Positions 18,017 to 27,772 of a stretch of DNA of 64,000 nucleotides are shown here, piece after piece. The position numbers and the translations under genes were made by a program. How positions within the stretch are numbered: the stretch's first letter is position 1; every line of letters starts with the position of its first letter. The stretch comes from Chimaeribacter californicus (GTDB taxonomy: Bacteria; Pseudomonadota; Gammaproteobacteria; Enterobacterales; Enterobacteriaceae): NCBI RefSeq assembly GCF_002858675.1, contig NZ_PJZF01000004.1, positions 1-64,000 on the forward strand. Direction: 5' to 3'. The notes under the pieces are model-generated. The model did not search any database, was not told the origin of the DNA, and saw only the letters and a list, made by a program, of their open reading frames with translations.

Positions 18017-19567
18017 TCACCCCTCCGTACTGATCACCCGGTTGCGGCCGGAGTGTTTGGCCTGGTAGAGCGCCTGATCGGCATGTTCTTTGAACGCCCT
18101 GGCGTCCGGCACGTTGCCTTTAACGATGCAGCTGTAACTGCCGGCACTGATGGTGACGATTTTCTCCGGCACGTCGGTTTCGTTATGCGGCAGGCCAATC
18201 GCCCGGACGGCCTCCACGGCGCGCTGGGCGAATTTGGCGGCGTCTTTGATGCCGGTATAAGGCAGCACAATCGCAAACTCTTCGCCGCCATAGCGGGCGA
18301 TCAGGTCAGACTGCCGGTGCGGCAGGTGCAGCAGCGCCTCCCCCACTTTTTTCAGGCACTCATCCCCGGCGACGTGGCCGTAGGCGTCGTTGTAACGTTT
18401 GAAGAAGTCGATATCCATCATGATCAGCGACACCGGCTCCTGGTTGCGCGCGGAGCGCTGGAGGCTCTGCTCCAGGAAAATATCGAACTGACGCCGGTTG
18501 GCCAGCCCCGTCAGGCCGTCCACCAGCGCCAGCGCCTGAAGCGTATGGTTGATGGTGGTGAGGTCGTCCCGCAGTTGCGTCATCTCCAGATGGTTCTTCA
18601 TGCTGACGCGTACCTGCCGCAGCACAAAGAAACCGAGCAGGAACAGCGCTGCCAGCAGCGACAGGCTGAGCAGCACATTCAGCAGGTTATCCGCCCGCCA
18701 TTGCGCCTGAATGTCACGCTTGTCATACCCGGCCGCCACAATCAGCGGGTAACGGTTCAGGCGCGCATAGCCAAAAATGCGCACTTCGTTGTCCATCGCC
18801 GAACGCCAGACACCACTGCCGCTGGCCGAGGATTTCAGGGCATGGGTAAACAGCGGGCTTTTCGAAAGGCTGGTGTTGATCACCGAATCGGGGAACGGGC
18901 GCACATACAGCACGGTGCTGTCCGCCATAAATAGCCCCAGCAGGCTGCGTTCGCTGAGGACGTAATAACCGTAATGCTGGCGGAAATAGTCAATATTGAC
19001 CGTCGCCAGGGCAACGCCGTTGAAGCGCCCCTCCGCGCTGGTCAGCCGTATTGACACCGGGATCACCAGATCGCCGGTAGACCGGCTGCGAATTACCTTG
19101 CCGATGTGGATCTCCCGGTCGGCATGGGTACGGTGCCAGATAAAATACTCCCGGTCGGCATTGTTGGCCTTCTCCGGGATATAGGAACCGGAGGTCGCCA
19201 CCCAATTCCCCTCTGCATCATAAATAAACAGCCCGCGCAGTTGCGGCAATACTGCCTGGCGCCCGCGCAACACGCTGCTTAATGTCTCGAGCTGGCCCTT
19301 GACCGGCATTTTCCCATCTATTTCACGCACGATGTCCGTGAGCGTAATCTCCACCTGCAAGAAGGTATCCTCTGCCTGCCGCGCCAGCGAAATGGACAGG
19401 TTCTGCGCCTGATCGTGCGTGGCACGCAGGGTGCGGTCGTAGGAGTCCCATAACGTCCAGCCATTAATCCCCACCACCGCAATGCTCATGATGATCAGAA
19501 AAATCACCATCGAACGGCCAAGGGAGGAGCGGAAAATGGAAGGTGTAGTATCAGTGGCACGCATCAT
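18017..19567 (-). CDS. Diguanylate cyclase with periplasmic dCache sensor
   Basis: The 516-residue protein makes cyclic di-GMP. A membrane helix at about 18-40 is followed by a periplasmic dCache-type sensor (about 45-290, with FIYDAEGNWVATSG and ADREYFIWHR), a second helix near 300-325, and a GGDEF domain. That domain opens with DGLTGLANRRQFD and has MMDIDFFKRYND and the active-site RYGGEEF. RQSD five residues before GGEEF is an intact inhibitory I-site, so product inhibition is expected. It is a single gene divergent from the phosphoketolase gene. The sensed ligand is unknown; dCache domains often bind amino acids or other small molecules. Confidence 0.92.
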   Translation of the reverse strand: MMRATDTTPSIFRSSLGRSMVIFLIIMSIAVVGINGWTLWDSYDRTLRATHDQAQNLSISLARQAEDTFLQVEITLTDIVREIDGKMPVKGQLETLSSVLRGRQAVLPQLRGLFIYDAEGNWVATSGSYIPEKANNADREYFIWHRTHADREIHIGKVIRSRSTGDLVIPVSIRLTSAEGRFNGVALATVNIDYFRQHYGYYVLSERSLLGLFMADSTVLYVRPFPDSVINTSLSKSPLFTHALKSSASGSGVWRSAMDNEVRIFGYARLNRYPLIVAAGYDKRDIQAQWRADNLLNVLLSLSLLAALFLLGFFVLRQVRVSMKNHLEMTQLRDDLTTINHTLQALALVDGLTGLANRRQFDIFLEQSLQRSARNQEPVSLIMMDIDFFKRYNDAYGHVAGDECLKKVGEALLHLPHRQSDLIARYGGEEFAIVLPYTGIKDAAKFAQRAVEAVRAIGLPHNETDVPEKIVTISAGSYSCIVKGNVPDARAFKEHADQALYQAKHSGRNRVISTEG

Positions 19568-19810
19568 GGGCAGGGGTCAGCTCCGCAGGAAATAGTGTAA
19601 GTAAAGCATAACTTACCCATTCCGGCCGGGAAGACGTGCTTCAGGCAGCACTTTTTCGCCGTGTGACGCGCCTTCTGCCGGCTCACCGGGCAGCCGGACC
19701 AATAAGGCAAACTGAACCGGCAACGCCCCATCGGCCCCGGCAGGCATAATCTCCCGTCTTTCACTAGACTTAGGCTTTCTTTATCACGCCTGAACCGGAG
19801 GAACCTTGCT

Positions 19811-22195
19811 ATGGGACACACCTCGCCCGCACTGGACGACCAGACTTTATCGTTGATTGATCGCTACTGGCGCGCCGCCAATTACCTCTCCGTCGGACAG
19901 ATCTACCTGCTGGATAACCCGCTGTTGCGTGAGCCGCTGGCGGCTGAGCACATTAAGCCCCGGTTGCTCGGCCACTGGGGCACCACGCCCGGCCTGAATT
20001 TCCTGTATGCCCACCTGAACCGCATCATCAAACAGCAGGATGTGAACATGCTGTACATCTGCGGGCCGGGCCACGGCGGGCCGGGCATGGTGGCGAATAC
20101 CTACCTGGAAGGCACCTACAGCGAAATCTACCCGGACATCAGTGAGGATGCAGACGGGATACGCAAATTGTTCCGGCAGTTTTCGTTTCCCGGCGGCATT
20201 CCCAGCCATGCGGCACCGGAAACCCCGGGGTCAATTCATGAAGGGGGTGAACTGGGCTACTCGCTGGTGCACGCCTACGGCGCGGTATTTGATAACCCAG
20301 ACCTGATCGCCGCCTGTGTGATCGGGGACGGCGAAGCCGAAACCGGCCCGCTGGCAGCGAGCTGGCACTCAAACAAATTCATCAACCCGGCGCGTGACGG
20401 CGCGGTGCTGCCGATCCTGCACCTCAACGGCTACAAGATTGCCAACCCGACGCTGCTGGCGCGCTGCAGTGATGAGGATTTGGCGCAGCTGTTCAAAGGC
20501 TATGGCTACGCGCCGATTTTTGTCGAAGGGCATGAACCCGTTGCTATGCACCAGCAGACCGCCGCCGCGCTGGATCAGGCCATGGAGCAGATCCGCCAGA
20601 TCCAGCATGAGGCACGCCATGGGTCGCCGGAACAGACGGTGCCGCACTGGCCGCTGATTATTTTCCGCAGCCCTAAAGGCTGGACCGGCCCGAAAGAAGT
20701 GGACGGCAAAAAAACCGAAGGGTTCTGGCGCGCCCATCAGGTGCCGGTGGCCAACTGCCGGGACAATGCGTCACACCGGCAGCTGCTGGAGCAGTGGATG
20801 CGCAGCTACCAGCCGGATGACCTGTTTGATGAGCAAGGGCGGCTGAAAGAGGAGCTGCGGCAACTCGCCCCGCAGGGCGAAAAACGGATGGGCGCGACGC
20901 CGTTCGCCAACGGCGGCCTGCTGCGCCGGGCGCTGAAGGTGCCGGCCATCCAGGATTATGCGGTAGAAATAGACGAGCGCGGCCGTACCCAGGCGCAATC
21001 GACGGCGATCTTCGGCGAATACCTGCGCGATATTTTCCGGCTCAATGAGCAGGAACAGAACTTCCGCATTTTCGGCCCGGATGAAACCGCCTCTAACCGG
21101 CTGGGCAGCGTGTTTGAAGCCACGGATCGCGTCTGGATGGAGGAGATCAAATCTTACGATGAGCAGCTGGCGAAAGATGGCCGGGTGATGGAAGTGCTGA
21201 GTGAGCACCTCTGCCAGGGCTGGCTGGAAGGTTACCTGCTGACCGGCCGCCACGGCCTCTTCTCCTGCTATGAGGCGTTCATCCATATCGTGGACTCGAT
21301 GTTCAACCAGCATGCGAAATGGCTGAAAGTCACCCGTACCCTGCCGTGGCGCAAACCGGTTTCCTCGCTGAACTACCTGCTCTCGTCCCACGTCTGGCGG
21401 CAGGACCATAACGGTTACAGCCATCAGGACCCCGGCTTTGTGGATGTGGTGGTCAATAAGAAAGCGGATGTGGTGCGCGTTTACCTGCCGCCGGATGCCA
21501 ACACCCTGCTGTGGGTGGGCGATCACTGCCTGAAAACCTATGACCGCATCAACGTGATCATCGCCGGTAAGCAGCCGGAACCGCAATGGCTGAGCATGGA
21601 CGAAGCGATCGCCCACTGTGAGGCGGGGATGAGCGTCTGGCCATGGGCCGGCAACGAAGAGTCGGCCAGCGAGCCGGATATCGTGATGGCCTGTGCCGGG
21701 GATGTGCCGACCATGGAAACGCTGGCCGCCGTGGAGTTATTACGGCAGAACCTGCCCTCCCTGCGCATCCGTGTGGTGAATGTGGTGGATCTGATGGCGT
21801 TGCAATCACCGGACCAGCATCCGCACGGCCGCAGTGACGCTGATTTTGACCGGCTGTTTACCCGCGACAAGCCGGTGATTTTTGCCTACCACGGCTACCC
21901 GCACCTGATCCACCGGCTGATCTACAAACGCACCAACCACAGCCAGTTCCACGTCCACGGTTTCCTGGAGGAAGGCACCACCACTACGCCGTTTGATATG
22001 ACGGTGTTGAACGAGATGGATCGCTACCATCTGGCGATCGCTGCCATTGAGCAGGTGCCGGAACTGGCGGCAAGCGCCGGGGGGGTGGTACAGCTATTCC
22101 GGGACAAGCTGGAGGAGCATTACCACTATGTGCGTGAGCACGGCGAGGATCTGCCGGATGTGCAAAACTGGACATGGCAGGCCGTGACCCGCTGA
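19811..22195 (+). CDS. Phosphoketolase (Xfp family)
   Basis: The 794-residue enzyme uses thiamine diphosphate and phosphate to split xylulose 5-phosphate (and often fructose 6-phosphate) into acetyl phosphate and an aldose phosphate. Family motifs are [41 protein letters not shown] and the cofactor motif [16 protein letters not shown], then RSPKGWTGP and the C-terminal [17 protein letters not shown]. The length is normal. GGAGG precedes the ATG by about nine bases. It is a single gene; the acetyl phosphate would enter the Pta-Ack node, giving a shunt around glycolysis. This family is scattered in enteric bacteria and may be acquired. Confidence 0.93.
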   Translation: MGHTSPALDDQTLSLIDRYWRAANYLSVGQIYLLDNPLLREPLAAEHIKPRLLGHWGTTPGLNFLYAHLNRIIKQQDVNMLYICGPGHGGPGMVANTYLEGTYSEIYPDISEDADGIRKLFRQFSFPGGIPSHAAPETPGSIHEGGELGYSLVHAYGAVFDNPDLIAACVIGDGEAETGPLAASWHSNKFINPARDGAVLPILHLNGYKIANPTLLARCSDEDLAQLFKGYGYAPIFVEGHEPVAMHQQTAAALDQAMEQIRQIQHEARHGSPEQTVPHWPLIIFRSPKGWTGPKEVDGKKTEGFWRAHQVPVANCRDNASHRQLLEQWMRSYQPDDLFDEQGRLKEELRQLAPQGEKRMGATPFANGGLLRRALKVPAIQDYAVEIDERGRTQAQSTAIFGEYLRDIFRLNEQEQNFRIFGPDETASNRLGSVFEATDRVWMEEIKSYDEQLAKDGRVMEVLSEHLCQGWLEGYLLTGRHGLFSCYEAFIHIVDSMFNQHAKWLKVTRTLPWRKPVSSLNYLLSSHVWRQDHNGYSHQDPGFVDVVVNKKADVVRVYLPPDANTLLWVGDHCLKTYDRINVIIAGKQPEPQWLSMDEAIAHCEAGMSVWPWAGNEESASEPDIVMACAGDVPTMETLAAVELLRQNLPSLRIRVVNVVDLMALQSPDQHPHGRSDADFDRLFTRDKPVIFAYHGYPHLIHRLIYKRTNHSQFHVHGFLEEGTTTTPFDMTVLNEMDRYHLAIAAIEQVPELAASAGGVVQLFRDKLEEHYHYVREHGEDLPDVQNWTWQAVTR

Positions 22196-22274
22196 CTCAT
22201 GCCTGTATGGCGCTGGCTGGCGTCAGGGAAATCGGCTAGGCTGTTGATCCCTCAACAGATGCCAAGGAGTTGCG

Positions 22275-23156
22275 ATGACCCGCCAGCGCCGTTTCAAACA
22301 GATTGATGTATTTGGTTCCACGCCCCTGCGGGGCAACCCGCTCGCTGTGATCATGGAAGCGGATGGCCTGAGCGCAGCGGACATGCAGTCGATGGCGCGC
22401 TGGACCAACCTCTCCGAAACCACCTTTGTGCTGCCGCCCACGGACGCCGCGGCAGATTATCAGGTGCGTATTTTTACCCCGGATTATGAATTGCCGTTTG
22501 CCGGGCACCCGACGCTCGGTACTGCCTATGCCCTGCTCGAGGCCGGGCTCATCACGCCCACCAGCGGCCGCCTGGTACAGCAGTGCGGCGTGGGCCTGGT
22601 GGAACTGGCCGTGCGCAGCCCACAGGCACTGGCGTTTAAATCCCCGGCGGCGCAGGTTACCCCGCTGCCGGAACCAGTGCGGGCACAGGTGGCGGCTGCG
22701 TTACCGGGCGGGCAAATCGCCCACCGCGCCGTGCCGCAGGCGGTGGCCATGGGCATCCGCTGGCTGGTGGTGAAAATGGACAGCGCAGACGATGTGTTGG
22801 CAGTGAAGGCGGAAGTAGCGGCGCTGAGCAACCTGCTGGCGCTGAGCGGCTGTAACGGGGTGGCGCTGTATGGCGTACACCCGGCAGGTGGCCCGGCGCA
22901 TCTTGAAGTGCGGGCGTTGCTGGTGGAACAGGGGGCGCTGGTGGAAGATCCGGTGACCGGCAGTGCCAATGCCTGCCTGGCGCAGCTGTTGCTGCAACAG
23001 GATTTTGCCGGTCTGGAGGCGTTACGGCACGGCTACCAGGTGCGCCAGGGCACCTGCAAACAGCGCAACGGCCGCGTGGATGTGCATTTTACCGAAGGCG
23101 CCCCGTGGATTGGCGGCCTCTGCCATACCGTGATTGACGGCAACGTCGTGTTTTAA
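22275..23156 (+). CDS. PhzF-family isomerase
   Basis: The 293-residue protein is a PhzF/YddE-type enzyme with the diaminopimelate-epimerase fold. Signatures are FGSTPLRGNPLAVI at the start, TNLSETTFV with the catalytic glutamate, the phosphate-site-like PDYELPFAGHPTLGTA, and EDPVTGSANACLA near residue 230. Outside phenazine clusters the substrate is unknown, and there are no phenazine genes here. AAGGAG lies before the start. It is downstream of the phosphoketolase by 79 bases but probably independent. Confidence 0.88.
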   Translation: MTRQRRFKQIDVFGSTPLRGNPLAVIMEADGLSAADMQSMARWTNLSETTFVLPPTDAAADYQVRIFTPDYELPFAGHPTLGTAYALLEAGLITPTSGRLVQQCGVGLVELAVRSPQALAFKSPAAQVTPLPEPVRAQVAAALPGGQIAHRAVPQAVAMGIRWLVVKMDSADDVLAVKAEVAALSNLLALSGCNGVALYGVHPAGGPAHLEVRALLVEQGALVEDPVTGSANACLAQLLLQQDFAGLEALRHGYQVRQGTCKQRNGRVDVHFTEGAPWIGGLCHTVIDGNVVF

Positions 23157-23176
23157 CCCTCGCCTTTACTCAGGCA

Positions 23177-23374
23177 TCAGATATTGCGCATCACCTCAAC
23201 GTGGCGCGCAAAATCTTTTTTCACCTCGTCACTGTGCGGGTTAACAAATGCGGTGCCGTCTTCATCGATAAAAATACGCTCTTTATCGTCCAGATCTTGT
23301 TCCAGATTACGGGCTGAAATCATATTCAGGAAATTATCCGGGCTGGAAAATAGCCCAATTATTTGCTTAAACAT
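23177..23374 (-). CDS. Small hypothetical protein, 65 residues
   Basis: The product starts MFKQIIGLFSSPDNFLNMIS and has an acidic middle and a C-terminal HVEVMRNI. GGAG lies five bases before the ATG at 23374; the next upstream in-frame ATG lies in front of that site and is therefore unlikely to be used. No family is recognised and there is no membrane segment or signal. It is convergent with the PhzF gene, 20 bases apart. The good ribosome site and compositional regularity support a real gene. Confidence 0.6.
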   Translation of the reverse strand: MFKQIIGLFSSPDNFLNMISARNLEQDLDDKERIFIDEDGTAFVNPHSDEVKKDFARHVEVMRNI

Positions 23375-23542
23375 TCCCTCTCCTTTGGGCATAACGCTTT
23401 TGTGTTCTGTTAGTTATAGCGTAAAACCCCGCCGGCGCAACCGGTTCGCCATTTGCCGGGCCGTTAACCCGGCTGAGAGAAATAAGAATTAAGACGATTC
23501 TTACACCGTAAAGGCGATTATTTATTAACCACCACACTGTAC

Positions 23543-23565
23543 AAAAAAACCCGTCGGTACAGGTT
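23543..23565 (-). terminator. Terminator-like hairpin with no assigned gene
   Basis: On the minus strand ACCTGT-ACCG-ACGGGT (one G-U pair) is followed by seven T. The nearest reading frame upstream on that strand (23593-23778) lacks a ribosome site, so the terminated transcript may be a small RNA. A larger inverted repeat CTGTAC...GTACAG (23537-23542, 23557-23562) overlaps it. Confidence 0.5.
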
Positions 23566-23796
23566 TTATCCGCCTAAGATATTGAGCCATCATTACTCCG
23601 CGTTTATTTCCCGCCTGATATAAGCGTTTATTTCCTGGCGACGGAAACCGGCCCGCTTTTTAATGCCGCTTCGCTTGTCAATATTAAGTGATTGGCTAAG
23701 CTCAAAGTGTGGGCAATATCCGGTGTAATTCGTCTGGCTCCATGACAGCTCGCCGGCCGCCCACCCCCTCATTCTCACTCACTGATAGGAGGTGTC
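23566..23796. other. Intergenic stretch, possible minus-strand small RNA
   Basis: It holds a weak 61-codon minus-strand frame (23593-23778) that I do not call a gene, and must hold the promoter of the KGG peptide gene on the plus strand. No clear -35/-10 pair was found for a minus-strand transcript. Confidence 0.25.
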
Positions 23797-23964
23797 ATGG
23801 CCGAGCATCGTGGAGGTTCGGGAAACTTTGCGGAAAACAGAGAAAAGGCATCTGAAGCAGGTAAAAAGGGTGGACAGCGCAGCGGCGGAAATTTCAAACA
23901 CGACCCAGCCCGCGCGTCCGAAGCTGGACGAAAAGGTGGCCTGCACCGTAATCAGGCTGAATGA
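23797..23964 (+). CDS. KGG-repeat stress-induced protein (YciG/Con-10 type)
   Basis: This 55-residue peptide gene is preceded by AGGAGG six bases before its ATG. The product is highly charged and glycine-rich with two copies of the stress-protein motif, NREKASEAGKKGGQRSGGNF and DPARASEAGRKGG, which define the general-stress KGG family (E. coli YciG, fungal Con-10). Members accumulate in stationary phase or under osmotic and drying stress; the mechanism is unknown. It is short enough to be missed by many gene finders. A strong terminator follows, so it is a single transcription unit. Confidence 0.92.
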   Translation: MAEHRGGSGNFAENREKASEAGKKGGQRSGGNFKHDPARASEAGRKGGLHRNQAE

Positions 23965-24002
23965 TGCCTATGTTCCCTGACGGCAGTGTCACCTTACTGG
24001 CA

Positions 24003-24044
24003 AGCTGACTGGGGTTTCTGAACCCCAGTCAGCTTTTTATTATT
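24003..24044 (+). terminator. Terminator of the KGG gene
   Basis: A 12-pair stem AGCTGACTGGGG / CCCCAGTCAGCT with an eight-base loop, followed by TTTTATTATT. It is one of the strongest terminators in the window. Confidence 0.93.
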
Positions 24045-24094
24045 GGTACGCGGCAGCCCCGCGTCATGATGTTATGCGAAGGAAGGCGTTATTC

Positions 24095-24985
24095 ATGCAT
24101 TACTCTCCCCTGTCAGTCCCTCTGAAAAAATCCTTACCCACCCCAACCCGTTCCCTGCTGGGCGCCGCGCTGTGCGCGTGGCTGCTGGTCTCGCCCCTGG
24201 CGCAGGCCACCGCGCCGAGTAACGTTAAAGCGCCGGGCGCGGAAAAGACCACCAAAGACACCTTGCTGGAAACCGGTGCCTCCGCCTTACAGGATCGTGC
24301 GCCGATTGATGCCATCAGCGCCTATCTGGACGGTTTCCATTTTTACAACGGCGACAAAAACGGCCAGATGGAAGCGCACCACTACGTCACGATTTTGAAT
24401 GACGACGTGATGCAGGCGGTGATTTATGACGGCAACGGCAAAGATGCCAAGCTGATGGGGGTGGAATACATCATCAGCGAGCGGCTGTATAAGACCCTGC
24501 CGCCGGAAGAAAAAGTGCTGTGGCACAGCCACCGTTACGAGGTGAAATCGGGCAGTTTGCTGGCACCCGGCCTGCCGGAAGCGGCCGAAAAAGCGCTGAT
24601 GGGCAAGATTGTGAATACCTACGGCAAAACCTGGCACACCTGGCATACCGATCGTGACAAAGACCTGCCTTACGGCATTCCGGCGCTGATGATGGGCTTT
24701 ACCGGTGAAGGCCAGCTGGATCAAAAATTGTTGAAAGACCGTGACGAACGGGTCGGGATTGACTCGAAAGAGCGGCAGAAAAATCGTGCTGACCTGCCGG
24801 CCAATGAGCCGGATGCCCTGGCCGATGCATGGCAGAAAGGTAAAGTCATCCAGCTTCAGCGGGTGGAAGGGGGCGGCGAGCACCAACAAGGGGAGACTGG
24901 GTTTACCGGCCATGCGGAGCAGGAAGTACGCAAAGAGGCACAAGGCACGAAACCGGTGGAAGGCGCTGCGCCTGCGGAAAAATAA
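24095..24985 (+). CDS. DUF1264 / oil-body-associated (OBAP) family protein, exported
   Basis: The 296-residue product belongs to the DUF1264/OBAP family, known from plants, fungi and bacteria, with a stabilising role in plant oil bodies but no known bacterial function. The family core is FHFYNGDKNGQMEAHHYV (about residues 85-102), LMGVEYIISERLYKTLPPEEK and LWHSHRYEVKSG. Unlike many relatives it has a cleavable-looking signal ending SPLAQA near residue 38, so it is probably periplasmic. The C-terminal 50 residues are Q/E/G-rich and likely disordered. AAGGAAGG sets the ATG at 24095. It lies next to the KGG stress gene but behind its terminator. Confidence 0.8.
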   Translation: MHYSPLSVPLKKSLPTPTRSLLGAALCAWLLVSPLAQATAPSNVKAPGAEKTTKDTLLETGASALQDRAPIDAISAYLDGFHFYNGDKNGQMEAHHYVTILNDDVMQAVIYDGNGKDAKLMGVEYIISERLYKTLPPEEKVLWHSHRYEVKSGSLLAPGLPEAAEKALMGKIVNTYGKTWHTWHTDRDKDLPYGIPALMMGFTGEGQLDQKLLKDRDERVGIDSKERQKNRADLPANEPDALADAWQKGKVIQLQRVEGGGEHQQGETGFTGHAEQEVRKEAQGTKPVEGAAPAEK

Positions 24986-25047
24986 CCGCGTTTCTCTGCC
25001 CTCTATGCGGGAAACCCACCGGCTTCCCGCTGTCAGCAGTGTGGGCG

Positions 25048-25683
25048 TTACTGCTCTGCCAGCGCGTACCCGATCTGTAACTGCCCTTTTTTGATCTTGA
25101 TCTGTAAGGCGGCCAGCGGCGGCAGCTCGCCGGTATGGGTGACATGGGTGCCGCCGCAGGCATACGCGACCTTATCACCAAAGCTGACCTCCCTCAGGCC
25201 ATCCTCACGCATGACAATCCGGCGCGGCAGGCGTTCGGCCCGCAGTTGCGCATACCCCTGTTGCACGCTTTCCGCCTCCGGCGGGCGGCTGTCCGGCCCC
25301 GGGGCAAAGGTGACTTTCGCCTCACCCGGCCGGTGGTTGGCTTTTACCGGCTGCCAGCCCAGCTGTTCACCCAGATACCCCAGTACATGACCGGCAGAGT
25401 GCAGTTGGGTATGTAACATACGGCGTGCGGCATCCACCTCTGCGGTGACCGGCCCCAGGGGCACCGGCTGGCTGACATGGTGGATCACCCGTTCCCCGTC
25501 ATTGCTGACATTCACAACCTGCACCCCGCCCAGCGTGCCGCTGTCGGCCGGTTGGCCGCCGCCCTGCGGATGGAACGGCGTGCCGGCCAGCTCCACGCCG
25601 TAGCCCCCTTCCAGCGGCTCACAACGCAGCACCTGCGTCTGTACGGTTAACGCATCACTGTTCAGGTAGAGGCGAATGGTCAT
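25048..25683 (-). CDS. Alanyl-tRNA editing protein (AlaX type)
   Basis: The 211-residue product is a free-standing homologue of the AlaRS editing domain that hydrolyses mischarged Ser-tRNA(Ala) or Gly-tRNA(Ala). FHPQGGGQPADSGTL is the typical opening; the zinc ligands are in HTQLHSAGH (about residues 90-98) and CGGTHVTHTG near residue 180. It lacks the C-terminal extension of longer AlaX forms. It is a single gene divergent from the LysR gene at 25771, with an 87-base gap. Confidence 0.88.
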   Translation of the reverse strand: MTIRLYLNSDALTVQTQVLRCEPLEGGYGVELAGTPFHPQGGGQPADSGTLGGVQVVNVSNDGERVIHHVSQPVPLGPVTAEVDAARRMLHTQLHSAGHVLGYLGEQLGWQPVKANHRPGEAKVTFAPGPDSRPPEAESVQQGYAQLRAERLPRRIVMREDGLREVSFGDKVAYACGGTHVTHTGELPPLAALQIKIKKGQLQIGYALAEQ

Positions 25684-25770
25684 GGTTTTCTCCTTTGGTC
25701 ATCGGATTTTTATTATAGGAGGGGCATGGTAGAGTGATAATCCGTTCACCTGACAAATCATTCTTGCCCG

Positions 25771-26714
25771 ATGCGCACAGATCAACTGCTTCCCTTGCTG
25801 CCGGAAATGGCCGTGCTGGTCAGGGTTGTCGACAGCGGCAGCTTTTCCGAAGCGGCGCGCCAATTGGGCATGACGCCCTCCGCCATCAGCCGCAGCGTTA
25901 CCCGGCTGGAAAAAGCACTGGCGACCCGGTTGCTGCACCGCACCACCCGTAAATTACGCCTGAGCGAAGAGGGCGTGGCGGTTTATCGCCACTGTCTGGA
26001 TATGCTCAACTCCGCCCGGGCAGCGGTCGAGGCCGGGGGGCAATTTAACCCGCAGCCGGAAGGGGTGTTGCGCATCAGCGTACCCAAAGCGGTCGGGCGG
26101 GTCGTGGTGCACCCGCTGATGCCCGCCTTTCTGGCGCGCTACCCGGCGATTGATATCCAGATGGCGCTCAACGACGCCGTTATGGATCTGATTGACGATC
26201 AGGTGGACATCGCCATCCGCATCACCGACCGCCCGCCGCCCGGCCTGAAAGGCCGCCGGTTGATGGACATCGATCACCTGTTATGCGCCACCCCACGTTA
26301 TCTGGCAGAACACGGCAGCATCCACGCGAGCTGGCGGCGCACAGCTGCCTCTGCCTGGGGGAAGATCCGGGTGATGCGCTGTGGTCATTCCGGCAGGGCA
26401 CGCAGACCAGCCGGGTGCGGGTGCATGGGCGCTATGCGGCCAACCACACGGAAGTGCGGCTGGACGCGGTACGCCATCATCTCGGCATCGGCAGCCTGCC
26501 GTGGTTTACCGCACGCCAGGCGCTGGCCGGTGGCGAGGTCGTGCAGGTGTTGCCAGCGTGGACATTCACCACCCGCTATACCGGCGGGGCCTGGCTGCTC
26601 TACCATCCGGCGCGTTTCCTGCCGCCGAAAATCCGGGTGTTTATCGAGTATGTGAGTGAGGCCCTCAGCCGGGAGTACCCCTCCCGGCAGAACAGGCCCG
26701 GCGAGGCGGGTTAA
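25771..26714 (+). pseudogene. LysR-family regulator broken by a frameshift
   Basis: The first 180 codons read as a normal LysR regulator: helix-turn-helix with LVRVVDSGSFSEAARQLGMT and SAISRSVTRLEKAL, then the start of the ligand domain up to LLCATPRYLAEHG. After about 26315 the frame turns to nonsense rich in R, P and C, while the next frame continues the family: HPRELAAHSCLCLGEDPGD, VRLDAVRHHLGIGSLPWFTA and IRVFIEYVSEAL, ending at TAA 26712-26714. Joined, the two give about 314 residues, the usual LysR length. The change is consistent with loss of one base (or four) in the repeat-like ggcagcatccacg at 26319-26331. It could be a sequencing error. It is convergent with, and overlaps by four bases, the next gene. 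Confidence 0.85.
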
Positions 26715-27772
26715 GGCACAGGGGGAACAGTAGGCGGGGTGCCGCCGCCGGCCTTGGCTTTGTTGACTAATCCGGCCTTCATTTTGCTCAGGCCGTCGAT
26801 CATTTCCATCATGCTGGGCGGCGCGACCCCTTCTTTGGAGAACGACGAGTCCCCCGCCATGTTCCAGTCTTTGAACACGTTCAGCATCTCCTCTTTCTGG
26901 GCACTGGCGCCATAAATCTGCAAATAGAGGCGGCCAAAGTTCAGCGCGTGCTGGCGATCCTTACGCCGGATAGATTCGTGGGTGTAATTGCGCGAGGTGC
27001 TGAAACAGACATTCGCCAGCCAGGAGAGCAGCCCGACCCCCAATACCCCGCGGAAGAAGACGTACAGCAGGGCGATCTCATCATAGACTTTGGCATTGGC
27101 CAGCAGCACCGTCCCCTCAGCAAAGGTATAAAAAGCGGCAAACACGGCCGCCGACGCCGCTGTAAAACCGGCCACCGACCATTTATTTGCCAGTTTGGCA
27201 AAGGATTTGTCATCCAGATCCAGCTTGGCGCTGACCTCTTTGACATAGCCGGGAATTTTACCGTCGATTCTTTTTTGCTGTGACAATTCTTTCAGCTCTT
27301 TATTCTCTTTACGCAGCTCCTCATTTTCAATCACCAGGGTTTCTGACGATTCCTGCAATGTTTTATAACGCAGGGCGGCTTTCTCCAGTAATTGGGTGCG
27401 GTCAGTCAGCTGCTGAATATCCATTCTTTTCTTGGCCAGCCGGACATTCTGGCTTTCAATCACATGATTCAGTTCGCTGACTTCTTTACCATGTTGTTTG
27501 ATCAGTAACTCATAGAGATAAGACTGACCATGCCCCTCTTCCACGCCACCAATATCGCCTGTTTCCAGATCCTTAATGAAGGTATTATTCAGGTAATCTT
27601 TCTGCCGGCTGTGAAAACCCTGCTCTATATCCTCCAGTAAATGATCCACTTCATCCATCTTGTCATTGCTTATCAACGGCATCAGTTGCAGCACCACATC
27701 TTCGTTGATATAGCCGACCCGCATCAGGAAATCGATATACTCAAAATAAACACGCTTACTGCTGAATTTCAT
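26711..27772 (-). CDS. Coiled-coil membrane protein of unknown function
   Basis: The 353-residue product is not recognised. What can be seen: an N-terminal acidic helical region (1-90), a long heptad-like coiled coil from about 95 to 170 (ELNHVIESQNVRLAKKRMDI, then LVIENEELRKENKELKELSQQK), two membrane segments near 200-220 and 232-258, and a C-terminal cytosolic domain with STSRNYTHESIRRKDRQHAL and FGRLYLQIYGA, ending in a proline-rich tail. The general layout recalls coiled-coil, two-helix membrane effectors such as DUF6161 proteins, but I cannot claim homology. It is a lone gene, and its first part is AT-richer than its neighbours. Confidence 0.65.
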   Translation of the reverse strand: MKFSSKRVYFEYIDFLMRVGYINEDVVLQLMPLISNDKMDEVDHLLEDIEQGFHSRQKDYLNNTFIKDLETGDIGGVEEGHGQSYLYELLIKQHGKEVSELNHVIESQNVRLAKKRMDIQQLTDRTQLLEKAALRYKTLQESSETLVIENEELRKENKELKELSQQKRIDGKIPGYVKEVSAKLDLDDKSFAKLANKWSVAGFTAASAAVFAAFYTFAEGTVLLANAKVYDEIALLYVFFRGVLGVGLLSWLANVCFSTSRNYTHESIRRKDRQHALNFGRLYLQIYGASAQKEEMLNVFKDWNMAGDSSFSKEGVAPPSMMEMIDGLSKMKAGLVNKAKAGGGTPPTVPPVP

